Below the pieces are notes generated by a model. It was not told where the DNA came from and searched no databases. It was given only the letters and a program-made list of their open reading frames with translations. The position numbers were made by a program, and so were the translations under genes. DNA of 64,000 nucleotides, taken from contig CP019154.1 of the NCBI GenBank assembly GCA_002844335.1, forward strand, positions 2,542,001 through 2,606,000. Reading direction: 5' to 3'. The DNA is from Haloarcula taiwanensis. Lineage in GTDB: Archaea > Halobacteriota > Halobacteria > Halobacteriales > Haloarculaceae. This document shows positions 1-8,375 of this stretch, piece by piece. Every line of letters starts with the position of its first letter. Position 1 is the stretch's first letter.

Positions 1-97
1 CTTCCGGTGCCTCCCAACCGGTCCCTTTGGCGTAGTGGAGCGCGACCACTATCAGGGTAAGCGTGGCCCCGGCGGCGAGTCCAACGAGTTCTACCAT
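1..97 (-). CDS. N-terminal fragment of a small membrane protein
   Basis: Only the first 32 codons lie in the window; the gene continues past base 1. Reading leftward from the ATG at 97, the product begins MVELVGLAAGATLTLIVVAL, one hydrophobic helix (about residues 4-20), followed by HYAKGTGWEAPE. That is one membrane segment with a short polar tail. I do not recognise the family. It is divergent from the pilin-like gene at 276, and the 46-bp tandem duplication lies between them. Confidence 0.5.
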   Translation of the reverse strand, partial: MVELVGLAAGATLTLIVVALHYAKGTGWEAPE

Positions 98-123
98 GTG
101 CACGGCTATGGAATACTGGTTTA

Positions 124-215
124 ATTAGCTGTTGTTTCACCCGCAGCCACCCGCGAACGGCCCGGCCATATTAGCTGTTGTTTCACCCGCAGCCACCCGC
201 GAACGGCCCGGCCAT
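124..215. repeat. Perfect 46-bp tandem duplication in an intergenic region
   Basis: Bases 124-169 and 170-215 are identical. Each copy begins ATTAGCTGTTGTTTCACC and ends CGGCCCGGCCAT. The array lies between the divergent genes starting at 97 and 276, so it lengthens their shared control region by 46 bp. Perfect identity implies a recent event, either slippage or an assembly artefact. Confidence 0.9.
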
Positions 216-275
216 CAGACAACAGTGTGCCCGATGGAGGCGATTAATTTCCATACTGTTTAGTTCTATCAATTA

Positions 276-737
276 ATGGGGAGTGACATGAGAGTAAAAG
301 AGTCGTGGAACAATCTCGGTACCGCTGGAAAGGTACTCGTCGGAATCGGTGTCAGTATGGCTGTTCTGGTCATCCTCATTCCGATTATCATCGTCGTCTC
401 GGCGGTAATTGCGTCTTTCGTGCTGGGAATGGGTAGCGGTGGGGGCGACGTATCTGTGGCCCCACAGGCCTCGTTCTCGTTCGAGCACGAGCAGACACCA
501 GACGGTGTGGTTACTGTTGTAACCCACGACGGTGGTGAGACGATCAGCGCGGAGCAACTCACTATCGAAGTGACGGACGGACAAACAGTGGGGTGGGACG
601 ATGACGACGGCAGAGTGACTGTCGGCGATCAGTCGAGCGTTAACGTCGAGGGCGGAACCGAAGTCAGCCTCGTCTGGCACGGAGACGACCAGACAACAGT
701 GCTCGCAAGAAGCACTGCTCCAGCAAACGAATCCTGA
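276..737 (+). CDS. Type IV pilin N-terminal domain-like (DUF1628-like) membrane-anchored protein
   Basis: The 153-residue product has one long hydrophobic helix (about residues 17-50) ending VIASFVLGMG. This resembles the end of the haloarchaeal pilin_N helix (AFVLGLG-type). The following PQASFSFEHEQ and THDGGETISAEQLTIEV segments are typical of that family's beta-rich ectodomain. The usual SPVIG-type prepilin peptidase site before the helix is absent; the N terminus is instead RVKESWNNLGTAGK. It may therefore be a minor pilin relative or a fixed membrane protein. An alternative start at 288 follows a GGGGAGTGA tract that could be a ribosome binding site. Known for the family: secreted adhesive or minor pilins. 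Inferred here: an anchored surface protein. Confidence 0.65.
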   Translation: MGSDMRVKESWNNLGTAGKVLVGIGVSMAVLVILIPIIIVVSAVIASFVLGMGSGGGDVSVAPQASFSFEHEQTPDGVVTVVTHDGGETISAEQLTIEVTDGQTVGWDDDDGRVTVGDQSSVNVEGGTEVSLVWHGDDQTTVLARSTAPANES

Positions 738-755
738 AGCGACACGGTAGCACAC

Positions 756-1655
756 TCACTCCCGTCGTGGGACGTCGTGGCGACCGAAGCCGTACCTGAG
801 CCGGCTTGCGAGGCGGCGCGAGAAGCGGCCGTCGTCGGCCCGCGAACCGAACCGCTCGGCCAGCGCTTGGTAGATGAGCGGCACCGGGACTTCCTGTTCG
901 AGCGCCTCTTGGACGGTCCAGGTCCCCGTCGACCCGCCCTCGACGCGGTCGGCCACGTCACCGAGGTCGTTGCCCTCCTCGCGGAACGCCTCCTCGCAGA
1001 GTTCCAGCAGCCACGACCGGATGACCGCGCCGTTGTTCCAGGTGTTGGCGACCGATTCGAGATCAAGGTCATAACGGCCGTTGGCCAGCAGTTCGAAGCC
1101 CTCGCCGTAGGTCTGCATCAGTGCGTACTCGACACCGTTGTGGACCATCTTGACATAGTGGCCCGAGCCGGCCGGTCCCATCCGGTCGTGGCCGTCGGGG
1201 CCGGTCGAGACGGCGTCGAAGACGGGAACCAGTTCGTCGTAGGCCCACTGCGGGCCGCCGACCATCAGTGAGAACCCCAGTTCTGCACCCGCCGGACCGC
1301 CGGACGTTCCACAGTCGAGATAGGCCGCCTCGGTCGACTCGGCGCGGCGAACCGAGTCCTCGAAGTAGGAATTGCCGCCGTCGACTACGATGTCGTCGCC
1401 GTCGAGTGTCGGAGCCAACTCGTCCAGCGCAGCGTCGACTGGGTCTCCGGCCGGAACCATCAGCCAGATGCGTTTCTCCGAGCCGAGTTTCTCCGCGAGG
1501 TCCGCGATGGACGACGCCGGCCGAGCGCCGGCGTCCGCCGCGTCGGCGACGCTCTCCTCGTCGATATCGAAGACGACGACTTCGTGGCCGGCTTCGAGTA
1601 CGCGGTCGACGACGATTCGGCCCATGCGTCCGAGTCCGATGACGCCAAGTTCCAT
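756..1655 (-). CDS. gnd: 6-phosphogluconate dehydrogenase, decarboxylating (short archaeal type)
   Basis: Oxidative decarboxylation of 6-phosphogluconate to ribulose 5-phosphate with reduction of NAD(P). At 299 residues it matches the short GndA-type enzymes found in haloarchaea, where the oxidative pentose phosphate route supplies pentoses. Residues 1-30 form the Rossmann start with GLGRMG (7-12). The substrate motif GGNSYFED is at 93-100. The active-site stretch GHYVKMVHNGVEY carries the expected catalytic Lys169 and Asn173, and a helical C-terminal domain follows. The ATG at 1655 puts the Rossmann strand directly at the N terminus. It is monocistronic and convergent with the pilin-like gene. 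Confidence 0.93.
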   Translation of the reverse strand: MELGVIGLGRMGRIVVDRVLEAGHEVVVFDIDEESVADAADAGARPASSIADLAEKLGSEKRIWLMVPAGDPVDAALDELAPTLDGDDIVVDGGNSYFEDSVRRAESTEAAYLDCGTSGGPAGAELGFSLMVGGPQWAYDELVPVFDAVSTGPDGHDRMGPAGSGHYVKMVHNGVEYALMQTYGEGFELLANGRYDLDLESVANTWNNGAVIRSWLLELCEEAFREEGNDLGDVADRVEGGSTGTWTVQEALEQEVPVPLIYQALAERFGSRADDGRFSRRLASRLRYGFGRHDVPRRE

Positions 1656-1927
1656 ACCGAGGAGTCGCCGACCGAACAGGTAGGGGTTGCGGTTCGACAG
1701 AAAACCGTGGCACGAACACCACCCGTGCCGTCGTCAGTCATAGCGCCATCGCCACCCAACTGCCTCGGAAGCGGCCGTGGGAAGCCAGCAATTGCCACGT
1801 AGCGCTGTCCCGTACTGCACCGAATACTCCGGCTCTGGAATCCAAAAAAATCTACGGAATACAATCACATCATACGTGATATTCCGAGGACCACCGCCGT
1901 TTTGTTCCGGCCACTCTTGGTGAGGGC

Positions 1928-3025
1928 ATGGACGACCGCATACGCGAACACGCTCGGATTCTCGTCGACTGGAGCGCTCGCATCGACGCGGGTGACGACG
2001 TGGTCGTGGCCGTTGAAGACGGAGCCCACGACCTCGCAGTCGCCGTGGCAGAGCAGCTTGGCGACCGCGGCGCGAATCTCCTGTCGACGTACCAGTCAGA
2101 CGAACTCACACGGGCCTATCTGCAGGCTCACGACAGGCCGTTCACCGAGGACCCCGAGTACGAACTGGCGCTGTACGAGCGAGCCGACAGCGTGCTGTTC
2201 CTGAAGGGGTCGCGGAATACCACCGAGACGGCCGACGTGGACAGCGACCGGCGGCAGGCGTACTCGACGGCCCGGCAAGGAATCAGGGAGGCCCGCCTGG
2301 ACACCGACTGGGTGTCGACCCAGCACCCGACGCGGGCGATGGCCCAGCAGGCCGGGATGGCCTACGCCGACTACAAGGACTTCGTCTACGACGCGACGCT
2401 ACGGGACTGGGAAGCGCTGGCCGAAGAACAGGCCCGGTTAAAAGACATTCTTGACGAGGGCGAGACGGTCCGTCTCGTCGCTGACGGCACGGACATCACG
2501 CTGTACATCGACGGCCGTCTCGCCGTCAACTCCGCTGCCAGCGTGGCCTACGACTCGCACAACCTCCCCTCCGGCGAGGTGTTCACCGCACCCTACGACA
2601 CCGCCGGCGTCGTCACCTTCGACGTGCCGATGACGATACAGGGCCGCCGGGTGAAAAACGTCGAGCTGACGTTCAAAGACGGCGTCGTCGTCGACTGGTC
2701 GGCCGAGCAGGGCGAGGCAGTCATCGAGGAAATCATCGGCACCGACGGCGGCTCCCGCCAGCTTGGCGAACTCGGTATCGGGATGAACCGCGGCGTCGAC
2801 CGCGTCACCGACAACATCCTCTTCGACGAGAAGATGGGCGGGACCGTCCACCTCGCGCTCGGGCGCGCGTACGACGCCTGCCTGCCCGAAGGCGAGTCCG
2901 GCAACGACAGCGCCGTCCACGAGGACCTCATCACGACGATGGGCGAGGGGTCGCGTCTTGAAGTCGACGGCGAGGTCGTCCAGCGAGACGGGCTGTTCCG
3001 GTGGGAAGACGGCTTCGAGGGGTAG
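1928..3025 (+). CDS. Aminopeptidase, family M29 (AmpS/thermophilic type)
   Basis: The 365-residue protein starts MDDRIREHARILVDWSARI and has the M29 layout: an N-terminal domain with DDVVVAVEDGAHDLAVAVAEQL, then a C-terminal metal domain. Expected metal-site segments are visible: PSGEVFTAPYDTAGVVTFD (Glu ligand region), a GxxxxLGELGIGMN-like segment (about 275-285), and KMGGTVHLALGRAY with its His. M29 enzymes are cytosolic co-catalytic metallo-aminopeptidases that remove N-terminal residues from peptides. It stands alone, with a terminator-like hairpin 150 bp downstream. The family call is firm; the substrate is not known. Confidence 0.9.
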   Translation: MDDRIREHARILVDWSARIDAGDDVVVAVEDGAHDLAVAVAEQLGDRGANLLSTYQSDELTRAYLQAHDRPFTEDPEYELALYERADSVLFLKGSRNTTETADVDSDRRQAYSTARQGIREARLDTDWVSTQHPTRAMAQQAGMAYADYKDFVYDATLRDWEALAEEQARLKDILDEGETVRLVADGTDITLYIDGRLAVNSAASVAYDSHNLPSGEVFTAPYDTAGVVTFDVPMTIQGRRVKNVELTFKDGVVVDWSAEQGEAVIEEIIGTDGGSRQLGELGIGMNRGVDRVTDNILFDEKMGGTVHLALGRAYDACLPEGESGNDSAVHEDLITTMGEGSRLEVDGEVVQRDGLFRWEDGFEG

Positions 3026-3172
3026 CGTCGCGGGACTGCGGTGCTGTGGGCCGGGAATAGATGTCATGATTCTGTGGGCCGGGAGCGCCCTGCGTGGCGC
3101 GACCCGGGGAAGGGCAGGTTTGCCGGCGGTTGTAGCGCTGTTACTGTACCGCGAGCGGAGCGAGCGGTTTCA

Positions 3173-3213
3173 CTCCGAGCGCGGCCGCAGGCCGCGACTC
3201 GGAGGTTGTTTTT
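3173..3213 (+). terminator. Hairpin plus T-run downstream of the aminopeptidase gene
   Basis: CTCCGAG (3173-3179) and GCGGCC (3181-3186) pair with GGCCGC (3190-3195) and CTCGGAG (3198-3204). The stem is followed by GTTGTTTTTAG, including five T at 3209-3213. Archaeal termination mainly needs the T-run, so the stem may instead reflect a haloarchaeal intergenic repeat. The neighbouring CGAGCGGAGCGAGCGG text is also repeat-like. Confidence 0.5.
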
Positions 3214-3231
3214 AGCGTAGATTTTTACAAA

Positions 3232-3269
3232 GGGGGTTCCCGCAGCGCCGCAGGCGCGAGGAAACCCCC
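3232..3269 (-). terminator. Hairpin between convergent aminopeptidase and arlJ genes
   Basis: GGGGGTT (3232-3238) pairs with AACCCCC (3263-3269), and an inner stem GCGCC (3245-3249) pairs with GGCGC (3253-3257). On the minus strand it follows the arlJ stop by 17 nt, with T-rich sequence on both sides (CCTTTTTAC before, TTTGTAAAAAT after). It is the likely end of the arl transcript. Confidence 0.5.
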
Positions 3270-3286
3270 TGCAGTAAAAAGGTACT

Positions 3287-5035
3287 TCAGATTGCGAGGA
3301 ACTGCGACACCAGCCACTTCGTGAACGTCCCGGTAATAGCGCCGATCCACGTGAGCATCACGAAGTGCATGTACGTATTGGCGTTGTGACCGCCGTCGAC
3401 AGTCCGGATCATCAGCGACGATAGCATCGCGCCGAACATGATGATGATGATGAGGAGGAACTCGATGAGCGGGATGTTGTAGACGCTCGTGTTGATAAGC
3501 GAGGCGGCGTCAAGACGGCTCCCGGTACTCAGGTCGAGAGACATGCCCGCGAGGATGTTGACGACCTGCAGGCCGATGAAGAACGCGAACGTCGACGCGG
3601 CAGTCATCCCGTACAGGAGGCCGACGAGCGTCGTCGTCGCTTGCTTGCGCTTCTGGCGGAGCTGCAGCACCTGATTCATGTTCTCGGAGATGAGTTCGCC
3701 CAGTTGCTTTGGCGACCCACCCATCTCGCGGCCGATAAGATACATCTCGGAGAAGGTCTGGATGAGATAGGACCGACAGTCAGCGGTGAAAAAGCGCCAG
3801 GCGGATGTCGGCTCAATCCGCATATTCAGCCGCTTGTAGAGGTTATCGATGTTCGGTGAGAGCGCGCCGAAGTCTTTCTTGCGGAGCGTGCGAAGCACCG
3901 CCCCAGTGGTCGACTGCTTCGCGCCCTCGGTCGCACCGAGCGCGCGGATGAAGTTTGGAAACTCCGAGTCCCGGTCCTTGATGCGCTGTTCTTCCTGCCG
4001 GAAGACGAGACCAGGGATGAGCATCGGCGTGATCGGCGCGGCGGCATACAGCGGCAACGGCACTTCGTCGAACATGAAAAAGAGGTCGTTCAGCGTGACC
4101 GGCGAGATGCCGAGCATCCCGCCCAGCGTGATGAACACGAGCAGCATCGACAGCCCCACGCCGGCGGCCATCGACTTGTTGAGCTTTGACTCAATCGGCG
4201 ACGGGTAGTCGACCGGGTGGAACCACACTGGATCGTAGGGGGCCATCGAGCGGATGGCGAGGTAGAAGCCGGTCTGGACGAACACGAACATCACGATGAC
4301 GGCGCTGACGGTCATCGTCGGGTTCGTCCCAGTCAGCACCGGGAGAACGACGGCGAACACCAGCGCGAACGTCATCGACAGAATCATCGACAGGTAGAGG
4401 TCTTTCATCACTTCCAGGCTGTCGAGCGAGCTCTTGTACACCGTCGAGTAGTGCTGGATGATCTGCTCCTGTTCAGTCAGGAGATAGTCGTCGAGTCCCT
4501 GTCCGGCCCCGAGGGTGTACGCGAGACGGTCGAAGAAGTCCGACACGGCGCGACTCGGGACCTGCTTGGCGCGGCGGCGGCAGGCGTCGTCGAGGCTCAG
4601 GTTCCAGGTGTCGACGAGCTGGACGATGCGGTGCATCTCCATCGCGAGTTCACCGTACTCGTCCTCTTCGGCCAGCGTTCGGAACACCTCCATCCGGTCG
4701 ATCTTCGTCGTTGCCAGCACAGTCATGTGCGTGATGAGCAGGTGAAACCGGTTGTTGAGTTCGCGCTTGCGCTGGCTCAGGAGGATTTTCGGGTAGAAAA
4801 TCGCCGACGCCATCACGAGGAAGCCGAGCAGGGGGATCGGTGCTCTGACTGCGAAGGGCTGCTCCAGCAGTAGGGCAACGACCGTCGAGATAATGAAGAA
4901 GGCGACGGCTGGCAGGAGGATGAGAAAGAGATACCGCTCCAGCGGAATCGTCATCTGGCGGTAGGACTCAACGAGCGACTGGATCGTCTCGGATATCGTC
5001 AGATCGAGGTCGCTCTCGGCTTCACCCTGTGCCAT
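3287..5035 (-). CDS. arlJ: Archaellum membrane platform protein ArlJ (FlaJ)
   Basis: Polytopic membrane protein of the T2SF/GspF superfamily. It anchors the ArlI ATPase ring and is the platform for archaellin assembly and rotation. The 582 residues show two hydrophobic pairs near the N terminus (about 37-60 and 70-90), a soluble T2SF-like helical domain (LAYTLGAGQGLDDYLLTEQ), a central membrane block, a second soluble domain (PNFIRALGATEGAKQSTTG; GREMGGSPKQLGELI) and C-terminal helices ending in a hydrophobic tail. It is the last gene of the arl operon, 2 nt after arlI. The length is usual for haloarchaeal ArlJ. Confidence 0.96.
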   Translation of the reverse strand: MAQGEAESDLDLTISETIQSLVESYRQMTIPLERYLFLILLPAVAFFIISTVVALLLEQPFAVRAPIPLLGFLVMASAIFYPKILLSQRKRELNNRFHLLITHMTVLATTKIDRMEVFRTLAEEDEYGELAMEMHRIVQLVDTWNLSLDDACRRRAKQVPSRAVSDFFDRLAYTLGAGQGLDDYLLTEQEQIIQHYSTVYKSSLDSLEVMKDLYLSMILSMTFALVFAVVLPVLTGTNPTMTVSAVIVMFVFVQTGFYLAIRSMAPYDPVWFHPVDYPSPIESKLNKSMAAGVGLSMLLVFITLGGMLGISPVTLNDLFFMFDEVPLPLYAAAPITPMLIPGLVFRQEEQRIKDRDSEFPNFIRALGATEGAKQSTTGAVLRTLRKKDFGALSPNIDNLYKRLNMRIEPTSAWRFFTADCRSYLIQTFSEMYLIGREMGGSPKQLGELISENMNQVLQLRQKRKQATTTLVGLLYGMTAASTFAFFIGLQVVNILAGMSLDLSTGSRLDAASLINTSVYNIPLIEFLLIIIIMFGAMLSSLMIRTVDGGHNANTYMHFVMLTWIGAITGTFTKWLVSQFLAI

Positions 5036-5037
5036 CG

Positions 5038-6711
5038 TTAGTCGGGCCGTGCCATGTTGAACGGGATCCCTTCGACGCCGTCACGCTGGAAGTCCGAAAT
5101 GAAGTCGTTGACCTCGTGATACCCCAGAATACCCTCCTGAATGGCGCGTTCGATGAGGTTCGCGCGGAACTCGAGGTCGTCGTAGATGTCACGCGTGTCC
5201 TCGTAGCCGAGCAGCGTCGCGATCTGCTCTTCGAGGACGAAGGAGTTGTTCATCCCCTGGAAGATGATCTCGTCCTCGACGGGGTCCCAGTTGAACACCT
5301 GCCGGGTGACGACGCCGTCCATCTCCTTCGAGTACCCCTCTATCTCCTGGACGCTGGTCACGCGGCGCAGGACCTGATCGCCCTGCTTGACGCGGTTCTG
5401 GAACAGCGCCACGTCGGCCACGTCCATGAACGTCTCGGGGACGTTGATGGGTTCGCCGGTAAACCGCTGAATCATCGACACGATGTCGCTCGCGTGGAAC
5501 GTCAGCATCACCGGGTGGCCGGTCTGGGCGGCCTGGAACGCCATCCGTCCTTCCTCACCACGAACCTCCCCGACGATGATGTAGTCGGGGCGGGACCGCA
5601 GTGCAGCGGCGACGAGGTCGAACATATCGATACTGGTCCCCTCGTCTTCGCCCTCACGAGTCAACAGTTGCTGCCAGGTGTTGTGCGGGGGCAGCACCTC
5701 GGCGGTGTCCTCCGCGGTGTAGATTTTGGCGTCGTCGGGGATGAACGAGGTGATGGCGTTCAGCGTCGTCGTCTTCCCGGACGCCGTCTCCCCGACGACG
5801 AACACTGTCTGTTCGTTCTCCAGACAGAGCCAGAGGTACGCCGCCAGTTGCGGCGACAGCGTCATCCACTTGGTAATCTGGAAAATCGAGAGCGGAACGT
5901 CGTCGCCCTGACGAATCGTGAGTGAAGGCCCTTTGAGGCTCACGTCGTCAGAGTAGATGAGGTTCAGACGCGATCCGTCCGGGAGCGTCGAGTCGACGAT
6001 AGGATCCGAGTCGGAGACCGGGTCGCCCATCCGCTCGCCCATGTTTCGGAGCCACTGGTCGAATGCCTCCTCGCTCTGCCACTCGACAGTCGTCTCCAAC
6101 ATGCCGTAGACCCCGTGGTCGACGTGGCACTCGCTACGGCCGATGACGTGGATGTCCTCGTTGGCCGGGTCGCGCATGACCGGTTCCAGCGGGCCGAGGC
6201 CGACGATGTCGCGGTTCAGCCGGTAGAGGATGTTCTCGTAGGTCTCCTGTGTGACCTCGACGCTGCTCACGTCGGTCAGGTTCGACAGGCGCGTGAGGAC
6301 GCCGCTGTCGCTGTCCTCGTCCCTGATTTTGGTCGTCTCCTGCAGGAGTTCCTCGATGCGGTCGTCGAACTGGGCCTCGTTTTCCGGTGCGGGCTTGTTG
6401 ACGCTACGCTGTAGCAGGCGGTTCCGGACCTTCCCGAAGACGGCCCGCTCGTCCTCGTCGAGTTCCGGCTCAATAGCGTAGTACTTCATGTCCTGACCCA
6501 CGTCGCCGTAGATATGACAGAAGATGGGGCCACCGACCGGATAGAGCACGTTCGGCCGGTTCGTCTCGTACTCGTCGTCGGCCTCGTCGATGAGCATTGG
6601 GAATTCACCGGTGATCTGCTTGAACTTCTTCAGGTGGTCCCGCAGGTGGGGCCGCCGCGCTGCCATCTGTCGAAGTTCGTCCGACGGCTTCGCACGTCCG
6701 TGATCTGTCAT
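5038..6711 (-). CDS. arlI: Archaellum motor ATPase ArlI (FlaI)
   Basis: Hexameric type II/IV secretion-family ATPase that powers archaellum assembly and rotation at the cytoplasmic face, docked on ArlJ. At 557 residues it has a long acidic N-terminal domain (1-220), Walker A GETASGKT at 307-314, and the Asp-box/Walker B region [18 protein letters not shown]. The His box is seen in [13 protein letters not shown]. The [17 protein letters not shown] stretch is typical of the N-terminal domain of this family. The ATG is 14 nt past the arlH stop. Family and role are certain; no motif is missing. Confidence 0.97.
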   Translation of the reverse strand: MTDHGRAKPSDELRQMAARRPHLRDHLKKFKQITGEFPMLIDEADDEYETNRPNVLYPVGGPIFCHIYGDVGQDMKYYAIEPELDEDERAVFGKVRNRLLQRSVNKPAPENEAQFDDRIEELLQETTKIRDEDSDSGVLTRLSNLTDVSSVEVTQETYENILYRLNRDIVGLGPLEPVMRDPANEDIHVIGRSECHVDHGVYGMLETTVEWQSEEAFDQWLRNMGERMGDPVSDSDPIVDSTLPDGSRLNLIYSDDVSLKGPSLTIRQGDDVPLSIFQITKWMTLSPQLAAYLWLCLENEQTVFVVGETASGKTTTLNAITSFIPDDAKIYTAEDTAEVLPPHNTWQQLLTREGEDEGTSIDMFDLVAAALRSRPDYIIVGEVRGEEGRMAFQAAQTGHPVMLTFHASDIVSMIQRFTGEPINVPETFMDVADVALFQNRVKQGDQVLRRVTSVQEIEGYSKEMDGVVTRQVFNWDPVEDEIIFQGMNNSFVLEEQIATLLGYEDTRDIYDDLEFRANLIERAIQEGILGYHEVNDFISDFQRDGVEGIPFNMARPD

Positions 6712-6725
6712 ATCTTAGCTCACCT

Positions 6726-7487
6726 CTAAGCGACGCTGCGCGATTCGATGACGATGCCAGTCCCCGAGCGGACCGAGAACCCGATGGTGTCACCGACCTG
6801 TTCACCCATGCCGGCAAAGCGGAGGACGTTAATCTGCCGGCGCACGTCGTTGCCGACCTCGATCATCTCCAGTTCGATGAACACGTCAGCGATGGCCCGG
6901 AACGGACCGATAGCCTCCTCGTCCAGCGTCGACGGGTCGACGGTGAGCATGATGCACTTGCCCTGGGAGATGACATCCCGGAAGTAGGAGATGACTTCCA
7001 GAGCGGCCTGGCGCTCCTCGTTTTGCCGGACGAGGGCCTCGAACTTGGGATCGTTGCGGAGGATAGCGTCGAAGGTGTCGATGACGACGACATCGGCGTC
7101 CCACATCACCTCGGCCTCCATCAGCCGCTTGAGGAGTTCCTTCCGGTCTGACTGTTCGTCACCGCCGGTGAGGGCGTTCGATTCGCCGATGTCGGCGTGC
7201 AGGAACAGCACGTTCTCGTCGAGGATGTGGTCGACCATATCGTAGGACAGCGAGTGCATCTGGTCGAGGAAGCTCCCGACGGTCAGCTCCGTCGAGAGGT
7301 AGGTCACCTCGTGGCCCTCCTCACAGAGGCCGTAGGTGAACCGCTGGCTCATGGCGGATTTCCCGGCCCCGTAGTCCCCCTCGACGAGGATGATGCTGCC
7401 GGGCGGGATACCGCCGCCCAGTTCCTTGTTCAGCCGGTCGTGATCGTCCAGTCCGAGCGAGAATAGGTCAGTACTTGCGATACTCAT
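6726..7487 (-). CDS. arlH: Archaellum RecA-like protein ArlH (FlaH)
   Basis: KaiC/RecA-fold ATP-binding protein that forms a ring within the ArlX or ArlCDE scaffold and regulates ArlI. The 253 residues include Walker A GDYGAGKS (37-44) and a Walker B-type strand [13 protein letters not shown]. The opening segment [20 protein letters not shown] is the usual ArlH start. Known for the family: nucleotide binding and autophosphorylation rather than strong hydrolysis. It overlaps arlG by 4 bp (ATGA), so the two are probably translationally coupled. Confidence 0.96.
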   Translation of the reverse strand: MSIASTDLFSLGLDDHDRLNKELGGGIPPGSIILVEGDYGAGKSAMSQRFTYGLCEEGHEVTYLSTELTVGSFLDQMHSLSYDMVDHILDENVLFLHADIGESNALTGGDEQSDRKELLKRLMEAEVMWDADVVVIDTFDAILRNDPKFEALVRQNEERQAALEVISYFRDVISQGKCIMLTVDPSTLDEEAIGPFRAIADVFIELEMIEVGNDVRRQINVLRFAGMGEQVGDTIGFSVRSGTGIVIESRSVA

Positions 7488-7936
7488 GTGTTGAACTCGA
7501 ACGCCTCCTCGTCGCCGTTGACGATGAGCTTGAGGCGGTGGTCGCCGCTGCTCAGGTTGTCGTTGATATCGATGCGGACGACTTCACCGGGCCGCCAGAT
7601 GTTGCCACCGTCTGGCTCCAGCGTCACCGTGTAGTCACTGGCGAAAGTCCCGTCAACGAACAGATCCAGCTGCCCGGGAACCGGCGCTAGCGTCTCTGAT
7701 CCGGTGTTTTTGACGTGAATAGTGATCGTTTCGTCGCCGTTATCGTATATCGTGTCGCTGCCGCTGTCAGAGATGATTTCCACATCGGTCCGGACGTCAC
7801 TGCTCACGTCCAGTCCCTGTTCCGAAACCGCGTTGCTCAGTTCGCCGATGCTGCTCGTAAAGACGCCAGCCACGCTCGCGGCGATGGCCATCGACGCGAT
7901 GAACAGGATCAGGTGTGAGACTGAGACGCTCGCCAT
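7484..7936 (-). CDS. arlG: Archaellum stator-type protein ArlG (FlaG)
   Basis: Single-pass membrane protein, 150 residues, with an N-terminal helix (about 5-28; [20 protein letters not shown]) and a beta-sandwich pseudoperiplasmic domain rich in [15 protein letters not shown] strands. ArlG forms filaments capped by ArlF and anchors to the S-layer as part of the stator. It lies between arlF (1 nt) and arlH (4-bp overlap). The DIVHVKNTG-like strand pattern, helix and position make the call safe. Confidence 0.94.
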   Translation of the reverse strand: MASVSVSHLILFIASMAIAASVAGVFTSSIGELSNAVSEQGLDVSSDVRTDVEIISDSGSDTIYDNGDETITIHVKNTGSETLAPVPGQLDLFVDGTFASDYTVTLEPDGGNIWRPGEVVRIDINDNLSSGDHRLKLIVNGDEEAFEFNT

Positions 7937-7937
7937 G

Positions 7938-8375
7938 TTAGCTCACCACCATCGTTTCGGCGATCCCGTTCTCGGTGACGACTTTCACCCGGTCGGGCTG
8001 ATTACTGAGCGAGGAGACGGTAATCGTCAACCGCTCCTGTGACGCCCAGATGTCCGTCGACCCGTCACCGTCGACAGTCGTGCCGTATCCTGCGCGGTAA
8101 TCGTTATCGACCAGCAGGTCGGTTGCGTCGACCGACAGCGTCTCCGAGCCGGTGTTGTCGACGGTCACGACGAGATTGTCGTTCCCGCTGCTGTTCCACG
8201 TCGCCGAGACAAGCGAGATGTCAGTGTTTTGCTGATCGAGCAGTCGGTCGCGCTGGTCCTCGCGGGCATCGTTGACGCGCTCGAAGCTGTTCGCGGCCGC
8301 GGAGTAGAACATCCCGAAGCCGATGAACGCGGCCACGAAGATGACGGCTGCCGAGCCGCTAACGCTGAATCCCAT
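7938..8375 (-). CDS. arlF: Archaellum stator protein ArlF (FlaF)
   Basis: The 145-residue product starts MGFSVSGSAAVIFVAAFIGF, one N-terminal helix, followed by a coiled stretch (FERVNDAREDQRDRLLDQQN) and an Ig-like domain (VTVDNTGSETLSVDATDLLV). ArlF binds the S-layer and caps ArlG. An in-frame ATG at 8489 would add 38 residues of arginine-rich sequence lying inside arlCDE. The ATG at 8375 is preferred because it places the helix at the N terminus and leaves a normal 17-bp overlap with arlCDE. Confidence 0.93.
   Translation of the reverse strand: MGFSVSGSAAVIFVAAFIGFGMFYSAAANSFERVNDAREDQRDRLLDQQNTDISLVSATWNSSGNDNLVVTVDNTGSETLSVDATDLLVDNDYRAGYGTTVDGDGSTDIWASQERLTITVSSLSNQPDRVKVVTENGIAETMVVS

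Noticed and set aside
3055..3215. Plus-strand reading frame downstream of the aminopeptidase
   Set aside because: It is composed of hairpin and repeat-like text with no conserved protein and no promoter.
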